A DNA stretch of 55,339 nt. Origin: Verrucomicrobiales bacterium. GTDB lineage: Bacteria; Verrucomicrobiota; Verrucomicrobiia; Limisphaerales; Palsa-1400. Below the pieces are notes generated by a model. That model saw only the letters and a list, made by a program, of their open reading frames with translations, was not told the origin of the DNA and did not search any database. Below are positions 10,060-18,491 of this stretch, piece by piece. Position 1 is the stretch's first letter, and each line of letters opens with the position of its first letter. The stretch spans positions 1 through 55,339 of the forward strand of contig PLGF01000081.1 of the NCBI GenBank assembly GCA_003138485.1, given 5' to 3'. The position numbers and the translations under genes are program-made.

Positions 10060-11253
10060 TTACTTCCGCCGGCCCTGCGACTTGAGCCAGCGTTGGAAGG
10101 CGTCGGGACCGAGAATCTGTTCCAGGGCCTGTTGTTGCTCGACTTGAGTCTGGGCCAGCGCGGAAACTTTTTCGTCGTTGCTCAGGGTATCGTCGTTGCG
10201 AATGCGATCCATTTCGGCCTGCGTGGCGCGATTGATTTCGTAAATGGGTTTGACGGAGTCGGCAGGGGCGCCCACTTGCTGCGCGACGCTTTGGGCGGAG
10301 CGGTAGAGGGGGTCCTGATTCAGTTGGAAGGCGGCGTAAACGTCGGGGCCGAGGGTGTGCTGGATGACGGCGTCGCTTTGGGCCTGGAGTTGCTGCTGCT
10401 GTTTGAGCAGTAGGGCATCCGTGCCGGCGTAGAAGTAAACGGGCTGGCCGATGATGGAATTGAGGGCGTTGAACAAATCGCGGAATTGCTCCGGGGTGAG
10501 CGTCAGGGAGCGCATTTGATTGCGGAGTTGCTGGGCCGCCGGGGAGTAGCGGAGGGCAAATTCGTCATATTCCTCCGGGCTTAACATGGAGGCCAGCAGC
10601 ACCAGCGGTTCCTCGCGCAGGCGCACCATCTGCATCGGATCGACGGCATTGTCTTGGAGGCGTTGCTGTTCCTGGTAGGCGTCGATCTTGTGTTGCGCGG
10701 CGTCGATGATCAGGTAAACGGCTTGTTTGAGGGCGTTGGGCATGTCGCCCAGAATGGGGCCGGTCAGCGTGATGCCGCCGCGGGCGGCAACGGCTTCCCT
10801 GGATTCGGTGTCCCAGCCCGCCCCCAAAAGGGAGGTGAGCAGGTTGTTCCGCTCGGTCTCAAGGCTCTGAATGGCCGCGGACGCGGCTTGCACGACTTCG
10901 GCGTCAGGCTCGGAGCGCCACCATTGGAAGTTCGGATAGACGACTTCGGAGAGCTTGCGCCGCGCGAACACGCGGCTGATTTCGGAGGTGACGATGTCGC
11001 GGATGGTTTGTTCGGGGCAGCCGATGTCCCGCAAGTTCTTGACAAAGGCCGCGTAATTGGTGTTTTCGACCTGGCCCCAGGTGAAATTCTCGTGGCGGAC
11101 GATGACGTTGGTGCGGACATAGGCGCCGAGGTCCGCGGCGGGTGAATAGGACGCGACCGCCTCGTCGAACAACGGCCGGGTGGCCACGTAAAGGCCGGCG
11201 GCCAGGAACAAGTTCAAGCCAATCGAAAGGATCAGCCAGGGTCGCGCTCTCAT
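10060..11253 (-). CDS. Membrane-anchored unknown, Gln-rich periplasmic domain
   Basis: I do not know a function. The 397-residue protein starts MRARPWLILSIGLNLFLAAG, one N-terminal membrane segment, so the rest is probably periplasmic. The segment FTWGQVENTNYAAFVKNLRD followed by IGCPEQTIRDIV recurs, from memory, in verrucomicrobial unknown proteins. The remainder is helical and rich in Gln, Leu and Glu with clear coiled-coil potential (for example LLLKQQQQLQAQSDAVIQ) and two LxPEEYDEFAL / LTPEQFRDLF units. It begins 54 bp downstream of recF on the same strand and may be its distal operon partner. Confidence 0.7.
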   Translation of the reverse strand: MRARPWLILSIGLNLFLAAGLYVATRPLFDEAVASYSPAADLGAYVRTNVIVRHENFTWGQVENTNYAAFVKNLRDIGCPEQTIRDIVTSEISRVFARRKLSEVVYPNFQWWRSEPDAEVVQAASAAIQSLETERNNLLTSLLGAGWDTESREAVAARGGITLTGPILGDMPNALKQAVYLIIDAAQHKIDAYQEQQRLQDNAVDPMQMVRLREEPLVLLASMLSPEEYDEFALRYSPAAQQLRNQMRSLTLTPEQFRDLFNALNSIIGQPVYFYAGTDALLLKQQQQLQAQSDAVIQHTLGPDVYAAFQLNQDPLYRSAQSVAQQVGAPADSVKPIYEINRATQAEMDRIRNDDTLSNDEKVSALAQTQVEQQQALEQILGPDAFQRWLKSQGRRK

Positions 11254-11307
11254 GGGGTTATACTTCCTGAAAAAGCGCGCGATGCAACCGTTTTGTCGCG
11301 GGTTCAG

Positions 11308-12384
11308 TCACAGCGGGCGGAGGGCCCCGGATTTGACTTCCCAGCGTTGGAGGTCGCGGCCCAGTTCGCGCGGCCAGTTTTCTTCGGTACAGGTCATGAA
11401 GACCTGGCTGCTGGCCGCGCGCGCGCGGTCCAGGAGCGGCAGGAATCCCGCCCGCCGCCTGGCGTCCAATTCGCCCATGATGTCATCAATGAGGAGGATC
11501 GGAGGGGCGCCGTGGATGGAGGAGAGGTATTCCGCCTGGGCCAGTTTCAGAGCGATGGCAATGGAGCGTTTCTGGCCTTCGCTGGCGAACTTGGCGGCTG
11601 GTTTTCCGTCCAGAAGCAGTTGCACGTCGTCGCGGTGGGGGCCCAGGAGAGTGGAGCGAAAGACCTGTTCGCGGGCGCGGTTGCGGGCCAGCTCAACGGC
11701 GAAATCAGCGCGGACCGAGGGCTGGTAAACCAGTTCCAAAGTCTCTCCCGGCCCGGCCAGGCGCGCGCCGGCTTCGCGGGCCAGCGGCGCGACGCGCGGC
11801 CAGAGGTCGCGCCGGAGTCTCATCAATTCCACTCCCGCCTCCACCAGTTGGCGGGTGAACCCTTCCAGGGCGCGCGGGTCGGACGCGGGCAGTTTGAGGA
11901 GGGCGTTGCGGGAGCGGAGAGCGGCGGCGTAGCGTTGGAGGAGGGGCAGATAGCCGGCGTGGGTTTGGGTCAACAATAAGTCCATGAACCGCCGCCGCAA
12001 CCGCCCCGTTCCCTTGACCAGTTGCAGGTCTTCGGTGCAGAAAACCACCGCGCGCAGCGTCCCCAGGTAATCGCCCAGCAGGCGCACCGGCTGGCCGTCC
12101 AGGCTGAGTTTGCGCTCCAGCGGGGACCAGTAGATTTTAATCTCGTGCGCGGCGCGGGCCAGCATCCCGGCCCCCACGAAGTAGCCCTTCTGGCCGTGCC
12201 GGACCATTTGCGCGCCGCCGACGCCGCGAAAGGAGCGGAGGGTGGCCAGGAGATAGATCGCTTCCAGGATGTTTGTCTTGCCCTGGGCGTTATCCCCCAG
12301 GAGGAGGTGGAAGCCGGGCTTGAACTCCGCGTCCAACCGGGCGTAATTGCGGAAGTCGCGCAACCTGAGAGCTGCCAAATGCAC
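11308..12384 (-). CDS. recF: DNA replication and repair protein RecF
   Basis: RecF is an SMC-like ATPase that loads RecA at gaps with RecO and RecR. The 358-residue length is normal. Motifs are the N-terminal LRLRDFRNYARLD, the Walker A GDNAQGKTNILEAIYLL (about residues 30-46), LGPHRDDVQLLLDGKPA, the signature SEGQKRSIAIALKLAQ, and the Walker B region PPILLIDDIMGELD. The GTG at 12384 yields the conserved N-terminus. Unlike many bacteria, dnaA, dnaN and gyrB are not adjacent. It diverges from rpmB over 108 bp. Confidence 0.96.
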   Translation of the reverse strand: MHLAALRLRDFRNYARLDAEFKPGFHLLLGDNAQGKTNILEAIYLLATLRSFRGVGGAQMVRHGQKGYFVGAGMLARAAHEIKIYWSPLERKLSLDGQPVRLLGDYLGTLRAVVFCTEDLQLVKGTGRLRRRFMDLLLTQTHAGYLPLLQRYAAALRSRNALLKLPASDPRALEGFTRQLVEAGVELMRLRRDLWPRVAPLAREAGARLAGPGETLELVYQPSVRADFAVELARNRAREQVFRSTLLGPHRDDVQLLLDGKPAAKFASEGQKRSIAIALKLAQAEYLSSIHGAPPILLIDDIMGELDARRRAGFLPLLDRARAASSQVFMTCTEENWPRELGRDLQRWEVKSGALRPL

Positions 12385-12442
12385 GGGAACAGCATTCAGA
12401 TTTGAAGGGCGGATGCGAGCACAAACATCGAAAAATTAGTGC

Positions 12443-12471
12443 TTGAATCGGGAGCCCATTTGATACAGTAT
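12443..12471 (+). promoter_or_regulatory. Possible rpmB promoter
   Basis: TTGAAT (12443-12448) lies 15-17 bases before TACAGT/CAGTAT (12464-12471), a plausible sigma-70 type promoter about 20 bases upstream of the rpmB start. The match is only fair. Confidence 0.3.
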
Positions 12472-12492
12472 GACGGACTTTGAAATAACGTT

Positions 12493-12774
12493 ATGTCTCG
12501 AATTTGCGAACTTACCGGCGTAGGCTCTATCAAGGGCAGTCACATTTGGCGCAGTGGCAAGGCCAAGAAAAAGGGCGGCATCGGCACGCACATCACGGCG
12601 ATCACCAAGCGGCGCTTCATGCCCAACCTGCAACGCGTCAAGGTGCTTATTGACGGCGAAGTGCGCTACATTCGCGTTTCGGCAAAGGCGCTCAAGAAAG
12701 GCATGGTGGTCAAAGCCCCCAAGCGCCGCTGGACCAAAGAGGCCGCCGCCGCGCCCGCCGCCAAGCAGGGTTAG
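12493..12774 (+). CDS. rpmB: 50S ribosomal protein L28
   Basis: The 93-residue product begins MSRICELTGVGSIKGSHIWR, with the L28 motif CELTG, and continues with a basic core (KRRFMPNLQRVKVLIDGEVR, YIRVSAKALKKGMVVKAP). The C-terminus is an Ala/Lys-rich extension. Only one Cys is left at the N-terminus, so no complete zinc ribbon is seen. The gene is convergent with smpB and the two stop codons overlap (12771-12774), leaving no room for a terminator between them. Confidence 0.96.
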   Translation: MSRICELTGVGSIKGSHIWRSGKAKKKGGIGTHITAITKRRFMPNLQRVKVLIDGEVRYIRVSAKALKKGMVVKAPKRRWTKEAAAAPAAKQG

Positions 12775-13226
12775 GACCGTTTCAACCGGCGCATCGTGGC
12801 GCGCTTCAATTCCCGGTCGGCGTCGCGTTCTTTGATGTCCTGCCGTTTGTCGAACTCGACTTTTCCCTTGCCGACGGCGAGGGAGACTTTGACCTTGTTG
12901 TTTTTCCAGAAGAGGGACAGAGGAATGAGGGCGTTGCCTTTGACAGAGGCGAGTGTGAAGAGTTTGCGGATTTCCGACTTGTGCAGCAGCAGTTTGCGGG
13001 GCGCCTTGGGTTGATGGCCGAAGCGGTTGGCCTGGGCGTATTCGTCGATGTGGGCGTTGTAAAGCCAGACCTCGTTTTTCTCCACCCGGGCAAACGCATC
13101 GCTGATTTGCGCCTTGCCGGCGCGAAGCGTTTTGACCTCTGACCCGTGGAGGACAATTCCGGCCTCGAAGGTGTCCAGGATGAGGTAATCGCGCCGGGCT
13201 TTGGAATTGTGCAAAATCTCGGCCAT
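12771..13226 (-). CDS. smpB: SsrA-binding protein SmpB
   Basis: SmpB binds tmRNA and delivers it to stalled ribosomes for trans-translation. The 151-residue protein starts MAEILHNSKARRDYLILDTF and includes GIVLHGSEVKTLRAGKAQIS, EVWLYNAHIDEY, RKLLLHKSEIRKL, LIPLSLFWKNNKVKVSLAVG, and the basic tail DIKERDADRELKRATMRRLK. The ATG at 13226 is preferred over a TTG two codons upstream. It follows rpoZ by 50 bp on the same strand. No tmRNA gene was recognised in the window. Confidence 0.96.
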   Translation of the reverse strand: MAEILHNSKARRDYLILDTFEAGIVLHGSEVKTLRAGKAQISDAFARVEKNEVWLYNAHIDEYAQANRFGHQPKAPRKLLLHKSEIRKLFTLASVKGNALIPLSLFWKNNKVKVSLAVGKGKVEFDKRQDIKERDADRELKRATMRRLKRS

Positions 13227-13276
13227 AAGCAACAGCCGCGGGCGCCCTTCCGCGGCGCGGGGCGTGCAGCCGGGCG

Positions 13277-13531
13277 TCAGCGTCCCCGGCGTTTCTTGGT
13301 CGCCGGCTGAATTTCCTCTTCAGCCTCCAGGTTGGCTTCGAAGCCCATTTTCCCCTCGATCAACTCCAGCAGGGCGATGTCCGCCATCCCCATCGTTCCC
13401 GGCTGATCAATGAGGGGACGGCTGTTGCCGCCGCCGGAGGTTAATTGCCGGACGCGGCGCGAGATGAGGTTGACCAGGACATTGGCGTTGCCGACCTTGG
13501 CGAGAGCTTGTTTTACGTATTCGCTGTTCAC
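13277..13531 (-). CDS. rpoZ: RNA polymerase omega subunit
   Basis: The 84-residue product carries the omega core, with an N-terminal helix (EYVKQALAKVGNANVLVNLI) followed by SRRVRQL and then PLIDQPGTMGMADIALLELI and an acidic-basic tail. Omega supports assembly of the beta-prime subunit into RNA polymerase. The start is a GTG. The gene is short and the family is variable, but length, N-terminal pattern and the smpB neighbourhood agree. The glycine-rich insert before PLIDQP is a mild oddity. Confidence 0.8.
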   Translation of the reverse strand: MNSEYVKQALAKVGNANVLVNLISRRVRQLTSGGGNSRPLIDQPGTMGMADIALLELIEGKMGFEANLEAEEEIQPATKKRRGR

Positions 13532-13691
13532 GAGCCTTCTAAACTACCCGCTGGCCAAGCGAACGCAACTTTAAAAAAAACAAACTTCACGGCCCGGCCC
13601 GCTGCCCGTGGTTAAACCTCTTCCTTTGTGGCTTGCCAATCCGCCGCCGATGGCGACAAGCTACGGATGGAAATTTTTCACAGGATTACCA

Positions 13692-13850
13692 ATGATTCGA
13701 CTCATCGGAAACGGTCTGACGCTGTGCGATGTTTGGGCAATAGCCGGCCGCCGGAGCAGATGCGATTTGCCCGGCTCCGCGCGCGTAATCAACTGCTTCC
13801 GCCACGCCCTCCCTCGCCGTGGAAGTTATGAACGGCGGCAATCCCTCTGA
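13692..13850 (+). pseudogene. Possible 5' remnant of aromatic amino acid lyase
   Basis: The 52-codon frame starting at 13692 reads MIRLIGNGLTLCDVWAIAG, then RCDLPGSARVINCFR. In histidine/tyrosine ammonia-lyases the first 40 residues follow the pattern GNxLTLEDVxAIA...LxxxARxxVxxSRxxV, which fits. About 500 residues that should follow, including the Ala-Ser-Gly cofactor motif, are missing; the frame runs into the next gene and ends. Lyases of this family start aryl-chain synthesis in flexirubin and some aryl polyene clusters, which matches the genes immediately downstream. The similarity is short and was judged by eye. Confidence 0.4.
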
Positions 13851-14805
13851 TACTCCCGCCGTCCGCTGGTCGGGCCGCACGCGCGGCGGCTATGTCGGAA
13901 ACTGGCTGTCCGTCCAGGCCATCCGCTGGCTGGGCGTCCGCTGGGCCTGCGGGCTTCTGGTTTTCATCGCCGCGTATTTCACCCTGGCCAATCCCGCCGG
14001 CTACAGGGATTCCAAGGACTTTCTCCGCCGTGTCCTCGGACCCCAGCCGTTCTGGAAATGGCCGCTCCTGGTCTATCGCCACTTCTTTTCCTTCGGCGTC
14101 ACGCTGCTGGACCGCCTGGCCGTCATCATGGGCCGCTCCAAAATTCAATGTGTCCATGAGGGCGAATTCCTCTTCAAAGTTTATCTGGATCGCGGCCAGG
14201 GCATCATCCTGCTCGGCGCTCACGTTGGCAGTTGGGAAATCGCCAGCCACCTCCTGGGGCGTCTCGGCAAGCCCGTCAACGTCGTCGTGCTTGAAAAAGA
14301 AGAGGCCCGCATACGGCGCCTTTTCGACCACGCCCTCGCCTCCAAAATGTTCAACCTCATCGCCACCGACGGCCATCCGCTTCGCGCCATCCCCATCGCC
14401 GCCGCGCTGCGGCGCGGCGAAATCGTCGCCCTGCTCGGCGACCGTTCCTTCGGCGGCGCCGATGTCTCGGTGCCCTTTCTGGGCGGCCCCGCGCGTTTTC
14501 CCGCCGGCCCGTTCCTCCTGGCCGCGGCAACCGGCGCGCCGATTTTTCAAACCTTCGTCGTGCGCGAACGCCCCGGCCGCTATCGCTTCTTCTCCTTCCC
14601 CGCCAACTTTATCAGCCGCGACATCTTGCGCGCCGGAACAACCGCTTTGCGGCCGCACGTTGCCCAATACGCCGCCCGCCTCGCCGACGTCGCCCGTCAA
14701 TACCCGTTCCAGTGGTTCAATATCTATCCGTTCTGGGAACCGTCTCCGGCGGCGGAAAAACCCCAAACCCCATCCGCGCCTGTTCCGGCCAATTCCACGC
14801 CATGA
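13828..14805 (+). CDS. LpxL/HtrB-like lysophospholipid acyltransferase
   Basis: The 325-residue protein begins with a soluble stretch (AVRWSGRTRGGYVGNW) then a membrane segment at about residues 41-58 (WACGLLVFIAAYFTLAN). The acyltransferase core is visible as IILLGAHVGSWEIASHLL, with the H and following acidic residue of the HxxxxE motif, then IPIAAALRRGEIVALLGDRS and PARFPAGPFLLAAATGAPI. LpxL-type enzymes use acyl-ACP to acylate membrane lipids. In aryl polyene clusters this enzyme is thought to attach the polyene chain to a lipid anchor. The ATG at 13828 is preferred to a GTG three codons upstream. Its stop overlaps the next start (ATGA). Confidence 0.85.
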   Translation: MNGGNPSDTPAVRWSGRTRGGYVGNWLSVQAIRWLGVRWACGLLVFIAAYFTLANPAGYRDSKDFLRRVLGPQPFWKWPLLVYRHFFSFGVTLLDRLAVIMGRSKIQCVHEGEFLFKVYLDRGQGIILLGAHVGSWEIASHLLGRLGKPVNVVVLEKEEARIRRLFDHALASKMFNLIATDGHPLRAIPIAAALRRGEIVALLGDRSFGGADVSVPFLGGPARFPAGPFLLAAATGAPIFQTFVVRERPGRYRFFSFPANFISRDILRAGTTALRPHVAQYAARLADVARQYPFQWFNIYPFWEPSPAAEKPQTPSAPVPANSTP

Positions 14806-15287
14806 ATCCACACTCCAGTTCCGCCCGCAGCCGTGCCATCAGCCGAAGCGCTCCGCGCGCCTTCATTGAGGACACAACCACCCTTCTGGTCCGCTTCAAC
14901 GAGGTGGATTCCCTTCACATCGTCTGGCACGGGCATTATGTCAATTATTTTGAGGAGGGCCGCCGCGCCTTTGGCCGGCGCCTCGGCATTGATTACCCCG
15001 TTTTCATTGAGCATCGCGTCGCCATCCCCGTCATCCGTCTTGAGGTGAACTTCCTCGCGCCCGCCAGGCTCCCTGACACCCTGGTTGTCACCACCCGCCT
15101 GCTCAAGCCGGACAACGCGCGGCTGGACTTCGATTACGAAATCCGCCGCCAGGCCGGCGGCGCGCTGCTGGCCACCGGCAGCACCAGCCAGGTCTTCACC
15201 ACTCCGGCGGGCGAACTGATATTGACATGGCCGCCGTTCGTGCTCGAACGCCTCCAATCATGGGAAGCCCTGTGGAAACTGCCGTGA
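14802..15287 (+). CDS. 4-hydroxybenzoyl-CoA thioesterase-fold protein
   Basis: The 161-residue hot-dog-fold protein has the signature LLVRFNEVDSLHIVWHGHYV, then NYFEEGRRAFGRRLGIDY, IPVIRLEVNFLAPARLPDTL and GSTSQVFTTPAGELI. Asp in EVDSLHIVWHGHY corresponds to the catalytic acid region of YbgC/4HBT enzymes. It would release acyl groups from ACP or CoA. It overlaps its neighbours on both sides by four bases, so it is part of the same translational unit as the acyltransferase and ketosynthase. Confidence 0.9.
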   Translation: MNPHSSSARSRAISRSAPRAFIEDTTTLLVRFNEVDSLHIVWHGHYVNYFEEGRRAFGRRLGIDYPVFIEHRVAIPVIRLEVNFLAPARLPDTLVVTTRLLKPDNARLDFDYEIRRQAGGALLATGSTSQVFTTPAGELILTWPPFVLERLQSWEALWKLP

Positions 15288-16471
15288 CCGCTCCCGCCGC
15301 CGCCATCGCCGGTTGCGGCGCGCTCTGCGCCAACGGACCCGGGCTGGAACCCTTGCTGCGCGCCGTCGCATCCAATTCCACCGCCCTGCGGCCCCGCGAA
15401 TGCCTCATCGGCAAAACCAGCCGGCCTATCGTCGCCGGTTTTGTCCCCGATGAATGCGTCAGCCAACTTCAAGCCGCCGATCCCGAACATGCCGATTCGC
15501 GCGCCTTTCTTTTCGCCGTCGCCGCGTTGAACCAGGCCGCCCATGATGCCGCGGCGATCCTGGATTCCATACCCGCCGCCCGCCGCGGATTGGTGCTTTC
15601 GACCACCAAGGCCAATATCGAGGCGCTGGACAAACTGGTCCGGCGTCAATCTGTTTCCAGCGTCGCCCAACGGCACATCCAGCCTGCTTTCCTCGCCGCC
15701 GATCTCGCCCGGCGGCTGGATTGTCGCGGCCCGGCGCAATGCGTTTCCGCGGCGTGCATTTCCGGCGTGAGCGCCCTCCAGCAGGGGGCCGCCCTCATCC
15801 GCCGCGGCCAGGCCGACGCCGTTTTTGTCGCCGGCGTCGATTTGATTTCCCAATTCGTCCTGGCCGGCTTTGACTCGCTCAAATCGCTCGATCCCGACGG
15901 CTGCCGCCCGTTTGACAAAGCGCGCGCCGGCTTGAGTCTGGGCGAAGGCGCGGCCGCGATTGTTCTGGTGAAACGCGGACTGCTTTCGCCGCCGTCCATT
16001 TTCCTTTCCGGCTGGAGCACGAGCAACGACGCCAACCATCTCACCGGCCCGTCGCGTGACGGTTCGGGTCTCGCCCTGGCCATCCAACGCGCGCTGGCCA
16101 AGGCTCAAATTGCGCCGGACAAGATTGATTACATCAACGCCCACGGCACCGGCACGCCTTACAACGACAGCATGGAATTGCTGGCGTTGCGTTCCGTCTT
16201 CGGCGACCGCGTGCCCCCCTTCAGTTCGGCAAAGGGCATTTTCGGGCACACGCTCGGCGCGGCGGGCATTCTGGAAACGGTGCTCTGCGTTCTCGCCCTG
16301 CGAAACAACGTGCTGCCCGGCACTCCCCGCCTGCGCGAACCCGATCCGCTCGCGCCCGATTCGCTGCTCCGCGAACCGCGAGCCGCGACGCATCTGTATT
16401 GCGTTTTGAAAATCAACTGCGGCTTCGGCGGCTCCAACGCCGCGCTGGTGCTGCAAAGGACTTTGCCATGA
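15284..16471 (+). CDS. Beta-ketoacyl-ACP synthase
   Basis: A full-length condensing enzyme (395 residues from the GTG at 15284, which gives a GTGA overlap with the thioesterase stop; an in-frame ATG at 15260 is the alternative). The Cys-His-His triad is intact: CVSAACISGVSALQQG (C158), YINAHGTGTPYNDSMEL (H287) and SAKGIFGHTLGAAG (H322). The C-terminus LKINCGFGGSNAALVL is standard. With the flanking acyltransferase, thioesterase and ketosynthase-like partner, this resembles the KS of aryl polyene clusters. No ACP, ketoreductase or dehydratase gene is nearby, so those would need to come from elsewhere. Confidence 0.93.
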   Translation: MTAPAAAIAGCGALCANGPGLEPLLRAVASNSTALRPRECLIGKTSRPIVAGFVPDECVSQLQAADPEHADSRAFLFAVAALNQAAHDAAAILDSIPAARRGLVLSTTKANIEALDKLVRRQSVSSVAQRHIQPAFLAADLARRLDCRGPAQCVSAACISGVSALQQGAALIRRGQADAVFVAGVDLISQFVLAGFDSLKSLDPDGCRPFDKARAGLSLGEGAAAIVLVKRGLLSPPSIFLSGWSTSNDANHLTGPSRDGSGLALAIQRALAKAQIAPDKIDYINAHGTGTPYNDSMELLALRSVFGDRVPPFSSAKGIFGHTLGAAGILETVLCVLALRNNVLPGTPRLREPDPLAPDSLLREPRAATHLYCVLKINCGFGGSNAALVLQRTLP

Positions 16472-17190
16472 ACGATTTCGTCATTCATGCCGCCAGCTAT
16501 CTTGGCCCCGAAGGTTTCGGCAACGACCAGACCGGCCTGCGCGCCTGGCCGCCGCCGCTCCAGGAAAACCTGTCGCGAATCCAACTCGGCGGCTTGCACT
16601 GGTCGCTGCTGTCCGAGTCCGATCCGTCGCGCTTTCTGCGCATGGACTTGATGTGCCGCCTGGGTTTCATGGCGGCGGAATTGCTCGGCGCGAATTTCGA
16701 CGCCATGACCCCGGCCCGCCGCGAGCGGCTGGGCGTGTGCGTCGAAAGTTTCACCGGCTCCCTCGACACCGACATCCGATTTGCGCTCGCGCCGCGGCCC
16801 ACCCTGTTCGCCTACACCCTGCCCAGCACCGTCGTCGGCGAACTCTGCATCCGCTTCCGCTTGAAAGGCCCGATGCTCTCGCTCGTTTCACCGGACGCCC
16901 ATGGGGCCAACGCCCTTGGCGAAGCCGTGGAATGGCTGCGCGACGACGATGCGGAAATGGCGTTGTGCCTGGGCATCGAAGCCATGAATTTATCAACCGC
17001 GGAATCCATCCCGTTGCCCAAAAACCTTTCCCCCCGCTCCTGGCACGGCGCGGCCCTCTTGCTGGGCCGCTCCGACAATTCGCCCCGTGAAAAACCGCTC
17101 CCCGCAGGCGCTCTTGTGGATATTTGCCGCACGTTATCGGGTGCAAATCAGTTCTTGAACCCGCCCGGCTCAAAAACTTCCAAGCGCTGA
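16468..17190 (+). CDS. Ketosynthase-like chain-length-factor-type protein
   Basis: The 240-residue protein is related to the N-terminal half of ketosynthases (the Ketoacyl-synt_2 type, PF13723) but has no catalytic Cys: the equivalent stretch reads MLSLVSPDAHGANALGEAVEWL. Other recognisable parts are MDLMCRLGFMAAELL, VCVESFTGSLDTDI and EMALCLGIEAMNL. Single-domain proteins of this type occur next to the active KS in aryl polyene clusters and may act as a chain-length factor. The start overlaps the KS stop (ATGA). The last 30 residues are low-complexity and may be frayed. Confidence 0.75.
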   Translation: MNDFVIHAASYLGPEGFGNDQTGLRAWPPPLQENLSRIQLGGLHWSLLSESDPSRFLRMDLMCRLGFMAAELLGANFDAMTPARRERLGVCVESFTGSLDTDIRFALAPRPTLFAYTLPSTVVGELCIRFRLKGPMLSLVSPDAHGANALGEAVEWLRDDDAEMALCLGIEAMNLSTAESIPLPKNLSPRSWHGAALLLGRSDNSPREKPLPAGALVDICRTLSGANQFLNPPGSKTSKR

Positions 17191-17498
17191 GTTGTATGTC
17201 TTTGATTATCAACCCTCGCAACCTCGTTTGCGCCACGGAAGCACTTCAACCCCGCCCTGTGGCGCACCACAAAAAAACTCCGGCCTCATTGATCCTGAGT
17301 AGCGTGATGCCAACGGATTGGCCAGGCAGGCAGTCCGGCGTCGGCGAAAGGGTGGATTTCGTGAACGGTGTGCCATTCCATCGGCTGGCGGCGGAAATGG
17401 CCGGAAAGAGCTGGTCCGTTTTACCTGGCGCCTTCCTGCGCCGCACCGGCCATTCCGGGCTTGAACAGGGGCGGGGGGCGTGCTAATTGCGGGGGAAC
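17191..17498. other. Intergenic stretch, nothing recognised
   Basis: No gene, RNA or repeat is recognised between the ketosynthase-like gene and the amidase. Open frames here resemble no family. It could hold eroded genes of the preceding cluster, but I see no identifiable remnant. Confidence 0.5.
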
Positions 17499-18476
17499 AT
17501 GAGGACCACGGCGGCCTGCCGCTTTATTTTATGTTTGACTGTGCTCGCGCAGACGGCGCGCGCCGGGCTGGGCGGCTTGGAGCGGATCACCGTCTCGGGC
17601 AGCGACTACGTCCGCCTGGGCGAATGGTGCGAGTCGGAGGGCCTGGCCCTGAAATGGAACCGGAAGGAGGGGGCCATCGAGGTGTCCGGCGCGCCGGGGC
17701 GGATGGAATTGACGGTGGACTCGCGCAAGGCGGAAGTGGGAGGGGCGACGGTGATGCTCTCGATGCCGGTGGTCAACCGCGGCGGGGCGGCGCTGGTTTC
17801 GCTGGGGGATTTGAAAACGACGCTGGAGCCGATCCTGTTTCCCAGGAAGTCCGGCGGCAGAGTCAAGACGATTTGCCTCGACCCGGGCCACGGGGGCAGG
17901 GACACCGGGGCGGAGGCGGGGACCAATTACGAGAAGAAATACACGCTCCTGCTGGCGCGCGAGACGGCGGAGTTGTTGCGGGAGGAAGGGTTGAAGGTGG
18001 TGTGGACGCGGGAAGGGGATGAAGCGGTCGAGCTGTCCGAGCGTCCGCTGCGGGCGGCGCGCCAGGGGGCGGATTTATTTGTCAGCCTGCACTACGACTC
18101 CGCGGAAAAGGAGACGAGGGGGGTGGAGGTTTTTTGCCTGACTCCGGCGGGCGCGCGCTCGAGCAACGGGGGCGGGGGCAGATCGGAGCAGGCCGCCGAG
18201 ACGGGCAACGGGCAGGATGAGCGCAACGCGCTGCTGGCTTACGAGCTGCAAAGAAGCATCATCCGCGGCCTGCCGGTGGAGGACCGGGGGATGAAACGGG
18301 CGCGCTTCGAGGTTCTGCGCGAGGCCCGCATGCCGGCGGCGCTGGTGGAGGGCGGCTTCCTGAGCAATCCGGCCGATGCCAGGAATATCTACGACAGCGC
18401 CTTCCGCAAGCGGATGGCGCGCGCGATTGTGGACGGAATCCTGGCCTATAAACGGGCGGTGGAAAAGCCGGAGTAA
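17499..18476 (+). CDS. N-acetylmuramoyl-L-alanine amidase, exported
   Basis: This is a zinc amidase of the Amidase_3 (AmiC/CwlC) type that cuts the MurNAc-L-Ala bond and splits peptidoglycan, often at division sites. The ATG at 17499 starts a signal peptide (MRTTAACRFILCLTVLAQTA). Residues about 25-115 resemble a copper-amine-oxidase-like N-terminal domain (DYVRLGEWCESEGLALKW). The catalytic domain begins at ICLDPGHGGRDTGAEAG (zinc His131), then NYEKKYTLLLARETAELL (zinc Glu), LFVSLHYDSAEKETRGVEVF (zinc His) and MPAALVEGGFLSNPADAR (catalytic Glu). All key residues are present. A Gly-rich loop around 18170 is an insertion. Confidence 0.93.
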   Translation: MRTTAACRFILCLTVLAQTARAGLGGLERITVSGSDYVRLGEWCESEGLALKWNRKEGAIEVSGAPGRMELTVDSRKAEVGGATVMLSMPVVNRGGAALVSLGDLKTTLEPILFPRKSGGRVKTICLDPGHGGRDTGAEAGTNYEKKYTLLLARETAELLREEGLKVVWTREGDEAVELSERPLRAARQGADLFVSLHYDSAEKETRGVEVFCLTPAGARSSNGGGGRSEQAAETGNGQDERNALLAYELQRSIIRGLPVEDRGMKRARFEVLREARMPAALVEGGFLSNPADARNIYDSAFRKRMARAIVDGILAYKRAVEKPE

Positions 18477-18491
18477 CCCTTGCGGATTCCG

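Noticed and set aside
11308-12384. Origin of replication near recF
   Set aside because: dnaA, dnaN and gyrB are absent and no DnaA-box cluster or AT-rich unwinding element was seen next to recF.
15134-16456. 440-codon antisense frame opposite the ketosynthase
   Set aside because: Same reason: a shadow of a gene with an intact catalytic triad.
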